The notes under the pieces: generated by a model
The model's input: only the letters and a program-made list of their open reading frames with translations
What the model was told of the DNA's origin: nothing
The model's database searches: none
Part shown: positions 47,492 through 58,141 of the stretch, one piece after another
Layout: the number at the start of each line of letters is the position of its first letter
Position numbering within the stretch: position 1 is the first letter of the stretch
Made by a program: the position numbers and the translations under genes
Assembly: GCA_001642415.1 (NCBI GenBank)
Contig: LTDK01000173.1
Location: 209,623-273,622 of the forward strand
Length of the DNA stretch: 64,000 bases
Direction: 5' to 3'
Origin: Nematocida ironsii
Taxonomy: Eukaryota > Microsporidia

Positions 47492-48733
47492 ATGAAGATT
47501 CTCTCTTCTATAGCTGAGTACTTCACACCCGCAGGAAAAGACCCGGTCTCACTGGGTATAATTGAAGTGTCTTTAAAGCATTTAAGATATAACAAGCCAG
47601 TCAGAATAGAGTATAACACAATAGAAGTCACCCTGTGCACAACCAATCTCTCCACAAAGTACGACATATTCAATAACATCAATGTAATATACATAAACAG
47701 AATGCCGTACAGTGTGAAGGATAGGGTTATAACAACCAAGAATATGGAAATTCAGATCAAAGTAACAAAAAACAAAATCAAAATCAAAGAAGAAGATTTC
47801 ACCCGTATAAAGCTGCTGGGGCAGAGTACATCCAAAGTGTACTTAGTGCGGTATAACCAGTCAAACCGACTGTACGCGTGCAAAATAATTAAGAAATCTA
47901 AAAATATGAAAAAAATAATTAATGAGAGGAACCTTCTTGTTAAGCTTAAGAAATCCCCTTTTCTTATTTCGCTTCTGCTATCATTTCAGTCGCCAACAGA
48001 ACTCTTTCTGATTCTACCGTATTACAGGTTTGACCTATTCACTATTTTAAACATACTGCCAGAATACGCCATAAAAATATACTTCTGTGAGCTAGTGATA
48101 ATCCTTGACCATATGCACAGTAAGAATATCATATACAGAGACATAAAACCAGAAAATATTCTAATCGGACCAAATAACCATATTCTACTGTGTGACCTGG
48201 ATATATCTGTCGAGTCAAATACTAACCCGAAATTCACACCAACTAATAATTCCGGTACTCTTGAATACATGCCACCAGAAGCCCTTTTACAAAAAAGACT
48301 CAATCTAAAGTACACCAGTAAGTATGATTATTATACTCTAGGCATACTCCTGTACGAAATGGTTGTTGGGATCACGCCATACAGAATAACAGCGAATGAG
48401 GATGAGGATGACCTCAAAAACAAAATATTATACGAGGAGATAGAGTACCCAGAAATAAATCCGAATATAATAGATGTTATTAACAAACTAACAAAGAAGG
48501 ATCCAAATAAAAGAATCGGGTATAAGGAAATATCCGTGCATCCCTGGCTGTCCGATATAGACTGGAATAAAATTAGAAATAAAGAATATGTCATACAACT
48601 AGATGTAGAAGAAAAAAAAAGACAAAATTGCACAGACGCTGAAATAGAGGATACAACCAGCGTAGATGACGAAAGTTGCAGAGAAACAGTCCCAGGGTTC
48701 ACATGGATAGGAGAGGACTGGGATGAAGAGTAA
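47492..48733 (+). CDS. AGC-like serine/threonine protein kinase
   Basis: A 413-aa protein from the first in-frame ATG; the longer frame begins at a TTG. After about 115 N-terminal residues the kinase domain starts at 'FTRIKLLGQSTSKVYLVR', with a degenerate Gly loop. It continues 'LYACKII' (ATP-binding Lys), 'IIYRDIKPENILIG' (catalytic loop, YRD), 'LLCDLDIS' in place of DFG, and 'SGTLEYMPPEAL' (APE as PPE). The C-terminal 'VPGFTWIGEDWDEE' looks like an AGC hydrophobic motif. YRDIKPENIL is typical of AGC kinases. The Gly-loop and DFG changes mean activity should not be assumed, although the metal-binding Asp is kept. Confidence 0.85.
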   Translation: MKILSSIAEYFTPAGKDPVSLGIIEVSLKHLRYNKPVRIEYNTIEVTLCTTNLSTKYDIFNNINVIYINRMPYSVKDRVITTKNMEIQIKVTKNKIKIKEEDFTRIKLLGQSTSKVYLVRYNQSNRLYACKIIKKSKNMKKIINERNLLVKLKKSPFLISLLLSFQSPTELFLILPYYRFDLFTILNILPEYAIKIYFCELVIILDHMHSKNIIYRDIKPENILIGPNNHILLCDLDISVESNTNPKFTPTNNSGTLEYMPPEALLQKRLNLKYTSKYDYYTLGILLYEMVVGITPYRITANEDEDDLKNKILYEEIEYPEINPNIIDVINKLTKKDPNKRIGYKEISVHPWLSDIDWNKIRNKEYVIQLDVEEKKRQNCTDAEIEDTTSVDDESCRETVPGFTWIGEDWDEE

Positions 48734-48984
48734 ATATAATAGCAACTAGTAAATAAATATAACAGTACCAAATGAAGAATTTAAATATATACAGAATATT
48801 ATCACAAAATATTAAAATAGTCCAAAACTAATCGAATTACTTTAAAATTCATAGTTATTAGGGCTATCTCTGAGGGTATACCATGATATAATCCTAAACA
48901 TTTAATAAAGTGTGGTTTCTGGGAGTTCAATGGATTCTGGATATTTATGGAATATTTTATTAGTGCTTCACTTTTATTTTTCGA

Positions 48985-49734
48985 ATGGAAGACCAGTTCA
49001 TTATAAGACCACCAGAAAGTATACGGGATAAAGTGTGTGAGGATGTTAAAAATGGGCTAATTCATAAGCTGACAATAAAAATGGTAAATAACAAAGAAGG
49101 CACTCTCATATACGAAAACAAGACATATAAAGGATGTATTGTAGACCTTCCATGCATTATAGAGTCACATAAAACACTGGATAACAGACAGTTCATAAAA
49201 ATAGCAGATGTATCAAAAATATTCATATTCACTGATCAGGACATTGACATATCTGAACTAGAAAAAGAGAGCATATCCGGGATTACTCCACCAATGAAAT
49301 ATGTAAAAGTGAGGAGGTTTAGAAAAAGACTAACAAAAGCACCAATAATTGAAGAAATAGAAAAAGAGGTGGCAGCACTCTTAGAGAAGGATAAAGAAGC
49401 AATGCGAGTAGATGTACAACTGATTAATAAGGATGGAAGTGAAGAGGAGGAAGATACTTCATCGCTTGCAGCTGAGATAGAACTGAACCTACTGGAGAGT
49501 GAAAAGAACACGCAGAACAGTATAGAAGAAATAGAAATAGATGGAAATCTTGAAGAGAAGAAAGAGAAAGAGAGATTATTACAAGAGATTAAGGATAAGA
49601 TTGAAGAGAAGAAGAAGCAAATAGAAAAGATAACAAACCCAATCTTAAAGAAGAGATTCTATGAGAGTATCCAGCAATTAGAGCAGGAACAGGAAGAAAT
49701 TCAGAAAGATTTGGATAAAATGGGAAATAAGTAA
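48985..49734 (+). CDS. TAF7: TFIID subunit TAF7
   Basis: A 249-aa protein. 'MEDQFIIRPPESIRDKV' matches 'E-x-QFILR-P', and 'YKGCIVDLPCIIESHKTLDNRQFIKIADVSKIFIF' (two blocks) matches 'LVDLPCI-E-x-x-KT-D-x-x-x-f-K-x-aDI'. 'ESISGITPPMKYVKVRRFR' is the TAFII55 'hGlTPPm' block. The C-terminal half is Glu/Lys coiled coil. TAF7 pairs with TAF1 in TFIID and restrains its activity during preinitiation complex assembly. Lengths of 250-590 aa occur in the family, so this is a compact form. Confidence 0.93.
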   Translation: MEDQFIIRPPESIRDKVCEDVKNGLIHKLTIKMVNNKEGTLIYENKTYKGCIVDLPCIIESHKTLDNRQFIKIADVSKIFIFTDQDIDISELEKESISGITPPMKYVKVRRFRKRLTKAPIIEEIEKEVAALLEKDKEAMRVDVQLINKDGSEEEEDTSSLAAEIELNLLESEKNTQNSIEEIEIDGNLEEKKEKERLLQEIKDKIEEKKKQIEKITNPILKKRFYESIQQLEQEQEEIQKDLDKMGNK

Positions 49735-50021
49735 GTAGATATACAGATATGACTATCTGAAATATTTATGTATTATGAACAAAAGCATATATTATAGTCA
49801 CTATAAGAATATAATTAAAATTATTTTTATACCCAAACAAGAAATACTCTGAAATAGGAAATAACTGAAAATTGAATTAATAAAGAAATAAATCTATAAA
49901 TAATAACTGGAATAGTTTGATTTTCACATAATAACAATTATTAATTTGGCACATCCCTGATATACCCTAGAAATGTGATTATTTCATCAGTATTAATACA
50001 AAAAAGGAAAAAAATTTACAT

Positions 50022-52733
50022 ATGAAAAAACAGGTACATCCTCTGATCATACTGTCAATAATGCTGTCATACATGCGCAGTAGAATAAGTCTAATGGAAA
50101 TGAAAGGTATTTTACATACAGCAATTGAGGAATCACATCAAAAAACAACAATAAACCCAGATGGGCCCCTTAATCCACTCCATGGGTATATATACCATAA
50201 GGCAGGGTATATGCATAATAAGAGATTTTTCTCACCAGAGATAAAAATTGATTATACACTGAGAAATATAGGAAATCCAGATGATGTGCAGATATCATAC
50301 GAATTCATCAGAAAACCAGCAAAGGACAAAGCATACCCAGTGAAAGACCATTCATTAAATATAAATCAGTACTTATACGAATACCATACACAGCTGATAA
50401 AAATGTTTCCATCAACAGGAGAAGAGATTAATATTACAGTAGGAAGAAACAGTTCATTTACAAAGTTTCTTAGATCAGAGAATGCTAAACCATACGCAGC
50501 ACAAATTCTTGCATCACTTCTACTCCTCTCTGAAGGAATTAATATTTCAATTGGTGTGAGCACTATTGACCAACAGAAAATGCTTATTCTGTATAACAGA
50601 GACAAGACAGAAGTGCATTTTCGCATAAACATGCGAATTATTACAGAAATCATAGATGGCACAGAATGTGCATATAACCTACAGGATGAAGCCATTAATG
50701 TAATTAAATTCTTTGTAAAGTACAAAGATACATCAATTCTACAAGAAAACAGAATTCAAGAACCTTCTAGTATAGAAGAGTTTAGAAGTGGTAAATTTCT
50801 AAATACGCCTAGGTTTCTTATACAAATGTACATCTATGAGTTTATAGATACAGAGGAAGATTATATACACCTGGCAAAGGCAGTGTACTCACTTTTAAAT
50901 GAAAGCTTAGATATTCTGTACATGATGGATACAACACTAGAAAATGTAAATGAGATAGAACATGTAAATGAAGTATTAAAGAAATACTTCACTGTAGACT
51001 TATCGCATAAGCATACGACTGAGTACATATGTGATATTGAAGAGTTTGAGAATATAATAGATACTTATGCAGTCTGTCCATTTATACATTTCAGTCAGCT
51101 GCCTGTGTACACTAGAGTACCAAAGTACACTAGAAAGACTTCTGCATTTATAGAAAATCAGATATATTACTACAGTAATTGTGTTGAAACCGCTATGCTG
51201 AGCCTTTTCTTCTCTCTAGCATATAACCCAGAGAATAGAACTTATACTACTGCCCACATACCCAATGCATCATCGGATTTAAATTGGTTCTTTAATGAGC
51301 ACAGTCAGTATAATCAAACAATAAATAATCGAATGCACCGAGACTGGTGTAAAGTAGTTGCAGACTTACCCTGTGAAAATATCTGTTACATAAACAACAG
51401 AAATGAAATTAAAAGTGGAATAATAAACTTTCTTTATGCAGTCATAAAAATAACAGGAGAATCCACTAAAACCATAAAAAAGCTACAGGACATAGTGAAT
51501 GACATTAAAATCAGTCCATTCATTAATAATTCTACAGAGGATAAACTAACTCGTTACTTGAATGATCTTTTTAAAAGACTTTCATGTAATAAAGCAGTAA
51601 CAGTAACATGTAAAAACATTAAGAAATCCCCAGAGAATAATCAAGTGGATGTATTCGGAGTAGTTGAAATAAATTTCACACGTAATAATATACAGGGTGG
51701 AATTGGACTGTCCTTTAATAAAGGCCATACATACGCATACGTCTTATCCTCTGCTATTAAATTCACATTGGATGATTTTAACAGAGTTACAGCCTTAAAG
51801 AAGAAATATGAATTTATGAAGAAGCTAATCGGATACGCAATTATTGAGTACGTAACCAAACAAGCAGATACTTTTACTATGGAAGACCACTTGATCACAT
51901 TTGCACAAAAGGAACAAGTACAGAAAATAATTAAAAAAGGAAGTAGAGAGATAAATGAAATACTCGTAACAGAAAAAATCAGTTCTGTTAACTATAAAAT
52001 AATCCTGGTGACGAATATGCTCATATGGTCTATAAATGAAGAATTATCACAAGAGCATCCAGTAATTAGACTTGTACATAACCTGCTGGGAAGTGTGCCA
52101 TTACATGATCAAAATACAAGAGAAGAAATCTTCAGTTCTCTAAGATACATTAAAGGTATACACCAATTATATCCTAATATAGACTTTCTCAATGGAAACT
52201 CACTTGGTATAGAGTGTGATACATACGAACTATTCTGTATATTCTCATGTATTTTAGATATGAATAGCCAAGAAGTCTTATTACAGTGCTTATATATGTA
52301 TATGAAGATAACTAACAGCGCATGCTTTGATTGGAACCCCCTTACAACAAGAACCCTCAGTGAGAGAATATTCAAGTGCTTATTCAGCCAAAAAAGCATC
52401 GATATCCTAAACCAACTACAAGTGCATATGCTTGCATTCTGGAAGTATAATAAAAGTGTGCGTAACTGGGTAAATCTGTCCTGGCTTATATACGCATGCA
52501 ATGATCCAAATCCATCTAAAGAATTCATCCTTGCATTATATAAGAACATTGACTTGACAGAGTATCTGCCAGTACACGACTCAAATATAGCACACAATAC
52601 CTATACAAAAGCCTTATTCACTATAATGAACATGCAGAAGGATTTTGAAGGAATAGAAGGCTTAAACCACCCTGAAACCAGGTTTAAGATAGTCTTACAA
52701 AATGCCAGGAATATTCTTATGTATAACAGATGA
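50022..52733 (+). CDS. large secreted lineage-specific protein (paralogue of 10304-13039)
   Basis: A 903-aa product with a hydrophobic N-terminal signal-like stretch ('HPLIILSIMLSYMRSRISL'). It aligns through most of its length with the 911-aa protein at 10.3-13.0 kb, although this copy sits in a less AT-rich block and lacks the 12-mer. 'YYYSNCVETAMLSLFFSLAYNP' aligns with 'EYIQPVGGIWLLKLIKCITYNP', so a 'NCVETA' motif here is 'PVGGI' there. No catalytic domain is recognised. Likely host-exposed, by analogy with expanded secreted families of Nematocida. Confidence 0.75.
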   Translation: MKKQVHPLIILSIMLSYMRSRISLMEMKGILHTAIEESHQKTTINPDGPLNPLHGYIYHKAGYMHNKRFFSPEIKIDYTLRNIGNPDDVQISYEFIRKPAKDKAYPVKDHSLNINQYLYEYHTQLIKMFPSTGEEINITVGRNSSFTKFLRSENAKPYAAQILASLLLLSEGINISIGVSTIDQQKMLILYNRDKTEVHFRINMRIITEIIDGTECAYNLQDEAINVIKFFVKYKDTSILQENRIQEPSSIEEFRSGKFLNTPRFLIQMYIYEFIDTEEDYIHLAKAVYSLLNESLDILYMMDTTLENVNEIEHVNEVLKKYFTVDLSHKHTTEYICDIEEFENIIDTYAVCPFIHFSQLPVYTRVPKYTRKTSAFIENQIYYYSNCVETAMLSLFFSLAYNPENRTYTTAHIPNASSDLNWFFNEHSQYNQTINNRMHRDWCKVVADLPCENICYINNRNEIKSGIINFLYAVIKITGESTKTIKKLQDIVNDIKISPFINNSTEDKLTRYLNDLFKRLSCNKAVTVTCKNIKKSPENNQVDVFGVVEINFTRNNIQGGIGLSFNKGHTYAYVLSSAIKFTLDDFNRVTALKKKYEFMKKLIGYAIIEYVTKQADTFTMEDHLITFAQKEQVQKIIKKGSREINEILVTEKISSVNYKIILVTNMLIWSINEELSQEHPVIRLVHNLLGSVPLHDQNTREEIFSSLRYIKGIHQLYPNIDFLNGNSLGIECDTYELFCIFSCILDMNSQEVLLQCLYMYMKITNSACFDWNPLTTRTLSERIFKCLFSQKSIDILNQLQVHMLAFWKYNKSVRNWVNLSWLIYACNDPNPSKEFILALYKNIDLTEYLPVHDSNIAHNTYTKALFTIMNMQKDFEGIEGLNHPETRFKIVLQNARNILMYNR

Positions 52734-52969
52734 AATCTGCGCAGAACAATAATAGCAAGAAGGTCTAACACACAGAAATAAATTCTTAGGGTTTTTTAAC
52801 TTATAATCATCGATCCTTTCTTCATGAGATAAATAATCCGAAATTTCATTCTCTCTGCTATGTAATGCTATAATACTGAATTATACCACCTAGAAATTCT
52901 GTAGATTATAAAATGATTCTGTATGGAATAAATCAGAAGGAGACCATTTATTAACTCTCAGCCCATCAA

Positions 52970-54208
52970 TCAAATAAAGAAAGCCACAATAAGAAGAACA
53001 CCTCCAACGCATCCAACTTTGACCATCACATTACCACCGCTTGTCTTAATTATGTTAGACACGCTGTCAGAAATAGAAGACTTCTTACTCTCATCCTCTT
53101 TTGCTGTACTGCTCATACGCGCATTGTTCTCAATCGTATCAACAATCTTCTGTGCTGAAGACTCTTCTGGCTCGTCATTCATTGAAAGAAGCTCTTCTCT
53201 CCTATTGGTGGTGCTACTTTTTCTTAAACCGCTGGGGTTACTTGGTGCAGCCGACTTTAGTCCCGTGTTCACGTTATAGTCTGCGTGTCTAAGCCCAAAC
53301 ACTTTAAGAAGTTCGATTAGCCCATCAATACTGTCAAGTGTGTATGAGTATTTATCCCTCATTACAAGAACCATACAGTCTGTTGTTGGCTCAATCATAT
53401 TCGCAGCAAGTGATCTGCTAAGTGTATCTAAAAAGTGTGGATCATTATAGTCCATAACATCATAATTAGGCTCACACACAGTCACTCCTAGCTCCAAGCA
53501 GTATTCAATGTCATCAGAGTAGTATCCCTGCCTAGGCAGTCTGGCTGATCCTGGCATTACGCCTATTACCTCCATATACTTGTCTACGCATGCTTTTATT
53601 CTGCTTCTTGCCTCAGACATAGTTACCTCTGTGAAAGGCATGTCGTGGGTAATTGATAGGCCGATTGTATGCCCATTCTTCAGAATCTCTGTAACAATAG
53701 GAATAGTCTTCTTGTTTATATTAAAAGGGTCCAGATAGAACCCGCAGTTCTTCTTATACTTTTTAAGAATACTCAAAAGCCTTAAAGTATTCTCTGTGGG
53801 ACTCCCATCAAATGTGAGAGAGAATGTTCCTGCATACTTTCCCCCCTTTACAGTCAGCTCGTCTTTTAAAGATGTCTCCTGTATACGCACAGCCTCACTT
53901 AGTATGTCATCAATTAAATTTGGATCTGAGTCCATCATAGCCTCTGTAAGAATGCTTTTTATAGTCTCTATGCCTGGTTCTGTTTCTTCAACATACTCTT
54001 GCTCATAGTCAGTGTACCCCATTGGTGCATACTCAACATACTCCACTGGTGTGTATTCAACGTACTCTACTGGTGCATATTCCATATATTCTACTGGATT
54101 TGGATTAACATATTCCATTTGATCATAATAGACTGGTACGAGTTCGGTTCTAGCTATATAAAATAGCACAACTATTCCGAATAATAATCTCATAATTGCC
54201 TCATACAC
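52970..54208 (-). CDS. polysaccharide/chitin deacetylase-like surface protein, probably inactive
   Basis: A 412-aa product. A signal peptide ('MRLLFGIVVLFYIARTE') is followed by an acidic Tyr-rich repeat ('PVEYVEYAP' variants, about residues 38-70). A NodB-like domain comes next: 'AGTFSLTFDGSPTENTLRLL', 'NGHTIGLSITHDMPF' and 'ARLPRQGYYSDDIEYC'. A Ser/Lys-rich stretch and a C-terminal hydrophobic segment ('VGCVGGVLLIVAFFI') suggest a membrane or GPI anchor. The usual TFDD is TFDG, and only one His of the H-x3-H metal pair is seen, so catalysis is doubtful. Microsporidian deacetylase-like proteins are associated with the spore wall. Confidence 0.82.
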   Translation of the reverse strand: MYEAIMRLLFGIVVLFYIARTELVPVYYDQMEYVNPNPVEYMEYAPVEYVEYTPVEYVEYAPMGYTDYEQEYVEETEPGIETIKSILTEAMMDSDPNLIDDILSEAVRIQETSLKDELTVKGGKYAGTFSLTFDGSPTENTLRLLSILKKYKKNCGFYLDPFNINKKTIPIVTEILKNGHTIGLSITHDMPFTEVTMSEARSRIKACVDKYMEVIGVMPGSARLPRQGYYSDDIEYCLELGVTVCEPNYDVMDYNDPHFLDTLSRSLAANMIEPTTDCMVLVMRDKYSYTLDSIDGLIELLKVFGLRHADYNVNTGLKSAAPSNPSGLRKSSTTNRREELLSMNDEPEESSAQKIVDTIENNARMSSTAKEDESKKSSISDSVSNIIKTSGGNVMVKVGCVGGVLLIVAFFI

Positions 54209-55102
54209 TGGCTGTATTATACTATATGTGTTTCTATATTAGGAAATACTCCGTGTACTTCTCTATATAGAATTATCCCTTTTAAGAGTTTATTATACAT
54301 CAAAAAAGGAAAAATGAATATGTTCCCAGATTATAAGACCAAGTAAGTACATAATGACTCACACCAGAAACATAACACAGCCATACATTAAATACAATAA
54401 TGCATAATAATCTTACTATACAGAAGTACTTAGCCTAAATTAACCTAATAATACACCACCATTATATTCTCAATTCATACTCATCATAATAATAGAATGT
54501 ATAAGGAATAATTCATGACTTATTTTATACCATAGACATATTCTTATGTGTATATCTATAATTACTCTAGTATCTACTTCTATTATATACATATTTTCGG
54601 GTTATGTCGGGTTATGTATACTGAATATTTTTTAATTCTTTATGGTATTTATGCCTAATAATATTTTGTATTTTAGTATTCTCTGTATTAAGAATATTTA
54701 AAATTTGCTAAAACAAGAAATTCTTATATAATTTACAAGAATCCTTATTTTATTAATTATTTATCAATATGAGTTATATTAATTTAGAATATATTTACTC
54801 TATTGATTTTATTATAATAAGAGAATATATCTTAAAATAGAATATAAAGAATACTTGACGTGTTTATACAGTATAATTACTATAATATATGAAATTCTTA
54901 TAATAACTAAAACTTTTTACATATTGTGTAATAAATAAGAATGCAGTTAAAATTAAAAAATCAACTAGAGCATATAACACATAGTATAATTAATTATATA
55001 TCGGGTTATTTCGGGCTGGCCCTGTCATAGAGATAAATAATTATATTTTTAATAAACCCCTGCATATTTTACATATAATGACTAAAATAAAAATTCAAAA
55101 AT
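54209..55102. other. long AT-rich spacer with two GGGTTA doublets
   Basis: About 890 bp divergently upstream of the deacetylase-like gene and the 1012-aa gene. It holds GGGTTA pairs at 54599/54609 and 55003/55013 (the second unit there is GGGCTG) and one near-copy of the 12-mer at about 54922. The GC-richer GGGCTGGCCCTG at 55013 stands out. No ORF or RNA gene is supported. Confidence 0.45.
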
Positions 55103-58100
55103 ATGAAAAATTTAAAAATAACACTGATTGAAAGAATGAGAATGTTTGAATTTGTTCTAATTATCCTCGCATACTTAATTATACTAACAACCAACATCAC
55201 AGTTTACGGCACATCACTTGAAGAGATTTTTGATTCATTAGTTGATAATACAAGTAGCTATATAAATCCACAATATTCACAGGATTACAGTAATCCCATG
55301 GCAAGTGAACATAATATAACTAATCCATACAATAGGCAAGAAGAATCATTTTGCAGTGATACATCTATAATGGAACTAATGAAAATACCAACTTCTGATT
55401 TATTCAACCCAGAAACTATGAATGCGCATAATGACTATAACCCACGCATGCACAATCAAACAGTGTATAATGTAGATGCTTTTAATAGCCCCACACAAAT
55501 GGCACCATCACAGCATACTAGTAATAGCCCATTACATGGAATTGGTTCAAGTTATATGGAAGAGGTACCGACGTCCTCGCATACAAATAGAAAAAGAAAA
55601 ATCATTGGGCCTATAGAAGATATATTTCCAAACAGGCTTATTACTATTATGCCTCCTATAGTTTGCGTGGCTAGAGATTCAGATGAGTATAAAAAGTTCT
55701 TAGAAGGACTGCACAAGCATAGGTTGTCTGTGAAAGATAATAACGAAAACAATCGGCAGATTGCTCCTTTGTTCTATAATCAAGTAGTAGATAATAATGC
55801 TATTAAAAGTGTGAATAAAGACTTAATAACCCGTATAGAGTCTACAACAAACGCAAGTAATAATCTGTGGATGGGGCTGCAATCTATTAAAGAAGAAAGT
55901 ATAAAAACAAAGCTAGCAATAATTGAAGGACTACTACATGGTTCATATAATCTGAAATCTACATTTGCATTATGCAAAGTCTTATACTACCCTAGAATTC
56001 TGTATAATTTAAGTAATTATTTGTATAGAAATATTATTTCTTCTTATAATGCGCGTATAATAAAAGATTTATTACATATAAAAAATAGAATAAATCTAGA
56101 TGAATTCAATCTATATAAGGCCACACTTGGTGACATATACATTAAAAATAATATGAACCTTTTGTGGCATGCAGAGAGCGTTCTGATGTATTATACTAAT
56201 CTGCATATAAACTGCTCTACTTATTTATTTGCAGATGGTATTGAGCTAAAAAGGCAGCTACTATTTATTCTATGCATTCCAGAGATATATGAAGACTTGT
56301 TTTATATGAAATATGAAGAGATTAATATGCTAAAGGATTTAATTATAAAAAATACTTTTAATGGGACTTCTAGGCCTACATATAATATGTTTTGTATTAT
56401 AGAATACTTACACGGAGTTGTTCATAAAAATTCAGTAATAATGGATGAGTCCTTTAAAAAAATACAAGAAATTGAAGATATTGGGCTTTACCTACAAGAT
56501 CTTAACTGTGTTACAATATATCATTTTGTATATAACGTTTTTGCCTACTTCTACAAATATTCTTTATACTTATATGAAATAGACACAAATGCGCTTATAA
56601 GCAGCACAGATCCACTATTACAAAACGACTGCAATTATATGGCTAAAAAAAAGTATACAAAAATTCCAGAGGACAAAATAATCCAATACAGAGGAAAGGG
56701 TTCTGTTATAGCAACTAATTATATTAAATGTATAATAGAATTTGAATATGTCGCTGATTCTATGGTAATAAATGAAAGAATATTAGACATAATAAAAACA
56801 AAAGGAACAAAATATGGTTATAACAGTATAAATAATATAGGTATATCTTATTGCTACCACTATCATGTGCAATTTGTAGACAATAGTGCGCATCGTATGC
56901 ATATTATGCACATTCCCTTCTTTGTTTCTAATGACACAGGCATTTTAAAATATAATTACATGCATACGCTTAAGGATATTGTAGATCATATAAAGAGAAT
57001 ATTTCATATTGTTGAGAATAAAAAAAATATATTCATTAATAATGTACATCCATTCAAATACAACAGAGCAGAAAAAACATGGTCATTAGTGACTAAGCCG
57101 AATAACACAAAGGCCAAAAGAAGAAAATTAGAAGTCACCGAGAATGAAATGAACAAAACAATGGAAGAAATGCATAATTCTGGGTTTGATGTTGTATTCT
57201 ACTATATAAAAGAGAATATAAAGACAACAGAATTTGTATTTGCGCAGTTTAATCCAATAGATGGAATGGTTATTAATAAAGCATATGAAGAGGATCCTAC
57301 TTTGACAAATAAGTTATTTGATGGGTGTATGATAAATAGAACTGCTCCAAGAATCCCTTTATTCCTGCCCAAGTTAATGACATCGGCTATTCACTTGGGG
57401 CCATATGTTTTAAAGTCTGAGATGTATCAATCTAAGAGTCTAGATGAGTGTCAAAATCTAGTCCCAGTTGAATTTTCTAATTGGTTAGACCATCTTGCGA
57501 ATAAAAATACTTCAAACCAGAAAAAGATCATAGAAGTAGTTAAGGAATATAAACGCTGTATAAATTATTACAGTGACTTTGTTATACTCAGCATAAATCA
57601 ACCATACGAAGACTGTGATTGCTACGGAATTTGTATTGGTCAATTGGCTTTCAATAATACATGTATAGTAATCGAATGGTATGCAAAAAGGAACTTCTGT
57701 ATAGAAGAATATACTAACTATCACTTGCTTATAACACCCAGTATTACTAATAATTTTATAAATAATATAAAAAGAAACAATAGTTGCCAAGAACTATTAC
57801 TTTCATTTTTAAATATATTCCAACGAAAACATGTGTCACAAGACATGCTTTATTATGGAATATGCGTATACACAGAAAGAAAAACATCTAAAAGTTATAT
57901 AATTCCTATTTTATGTCCTAAAATGAAAACTCGTTTACAGGAATTGCTCAATGAAAATAATGAAATGCATCATATGCTTAGCTCTGAATTGAAAAAAAAG
58001 ATTGCGCGTTTAAAGAAATATATAAATGAGAATATTCGAGATATTCATAATGTTTCTAGAATACACATAACTGTGAAGAGTGTTAATTACACGAAGTCTA

Positions 58101-58141
58101 AGCTGGGATTACACTATAATATTTTAAATATTTTCTTCTAA
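55103..58141 (+). CDS. very large secreted lineage-specific protein, paralogue A
   Basis: A 1012-aa product with a signal-like N terminus ('FEFVLIILAYLIILTTNITVYG'), then a Ser/Asn-rich region and a basic 'NRKRKI' patch. Long shared blocks with the 1014-aa paralogue downstream follow: 'LCIPEIYEDLFYMKYEEI', 'YHYHVQFVDNSAHRMHIMH' and the C-terminal 'NYTKSKLGLHYNILNIFF'. No catalytic domain is recognised. Nucleotides about 57048-57620 are nearly identical to the paralogue, while both flanks are much more diverged. Likely exported. Met at 55139 is an alternative start. Confidence 0.75.
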   Translation: MKNLKITLIERMRMFEFVLIILAYLIILTTNITVYGTSLEEIFDSLVDNTSSYINPQYSQDYSNPMASEHNITNPYNRQEESFCSDTSIMELMKIPTSDLFNPETMNAHNDYNPRMHNQTVYNVDAFNSPTQMAPSQHTSNSPLHGIGSSYMEEVPTSSHTNRKRKIIGPIEDIFPNRLITIMPPIVCVARDSDEYKKFLEGLHKHRLSVKDNNENNRQIAPLFYNQVVDNNAIKSVNKDLITRIESTTNASNNLWMGLQSIKEESIKTKLAIIEGLLHGSYNLKSTFALCKVLYYPRILYNLSNYLYRNIISSYNARIIKDLLHIKNRINLDEFNLYKATLGDIYIKNNMNLLWHAESVLMYYTNLHINCSTYLFADGIELKRQLLFILCIPEIYEDLFYMKYEEINMLKDLIIKNTFNGTSRPTYNMFCIIEYLHGVVHKNSVIMDESFKKIQEIEDIGLYLQDLNCVTIYHFVYNVFAYFYKYSLYLYEIDTNALISSTDPLLQNDCNYMAKKKYTKIPEDKIIQYRGKGSVIATNYIKCIIEFEYVADSMVINERILDIIKTKGTKYGYNSINNIGISYCYHYHVQFVDNSAHRMHIMHIPFFVSNDTGILKYNYMHTLKDIVDHIKRIFHIVENKKNIFINNVHPFKYNRAEKTWSLVTKPNNTKAKRRKLEVTENEMNKTMEEMHNSGFDVVFYYIKENIKTTEFVFAQFNPIDGMVINKAYEEDPTLTNKLFDGCMINRTAPRIPLFLPKLMTSAIHLGPYVLKSEMYQSKSLDECQNLVPVEFSNWLDHLANKNTSNQKKIIEVVKEYKRCINYYSDFVILSINQPYEDCDCYGICIGQLAFNNTCIVIEWYAKRNFCIEEYTNYHLLITPSITNNFINNIKRNNSCQELLLSFLNIFQRKHVSQDMLYYGICVYTERKTSKSYIIPILCPKMKTRLQELLNENNEMHHMLSSELKKKIARLKKYINENIRDIHNVSRIHITVKSVNYTKSKLGLHYNILNIFF

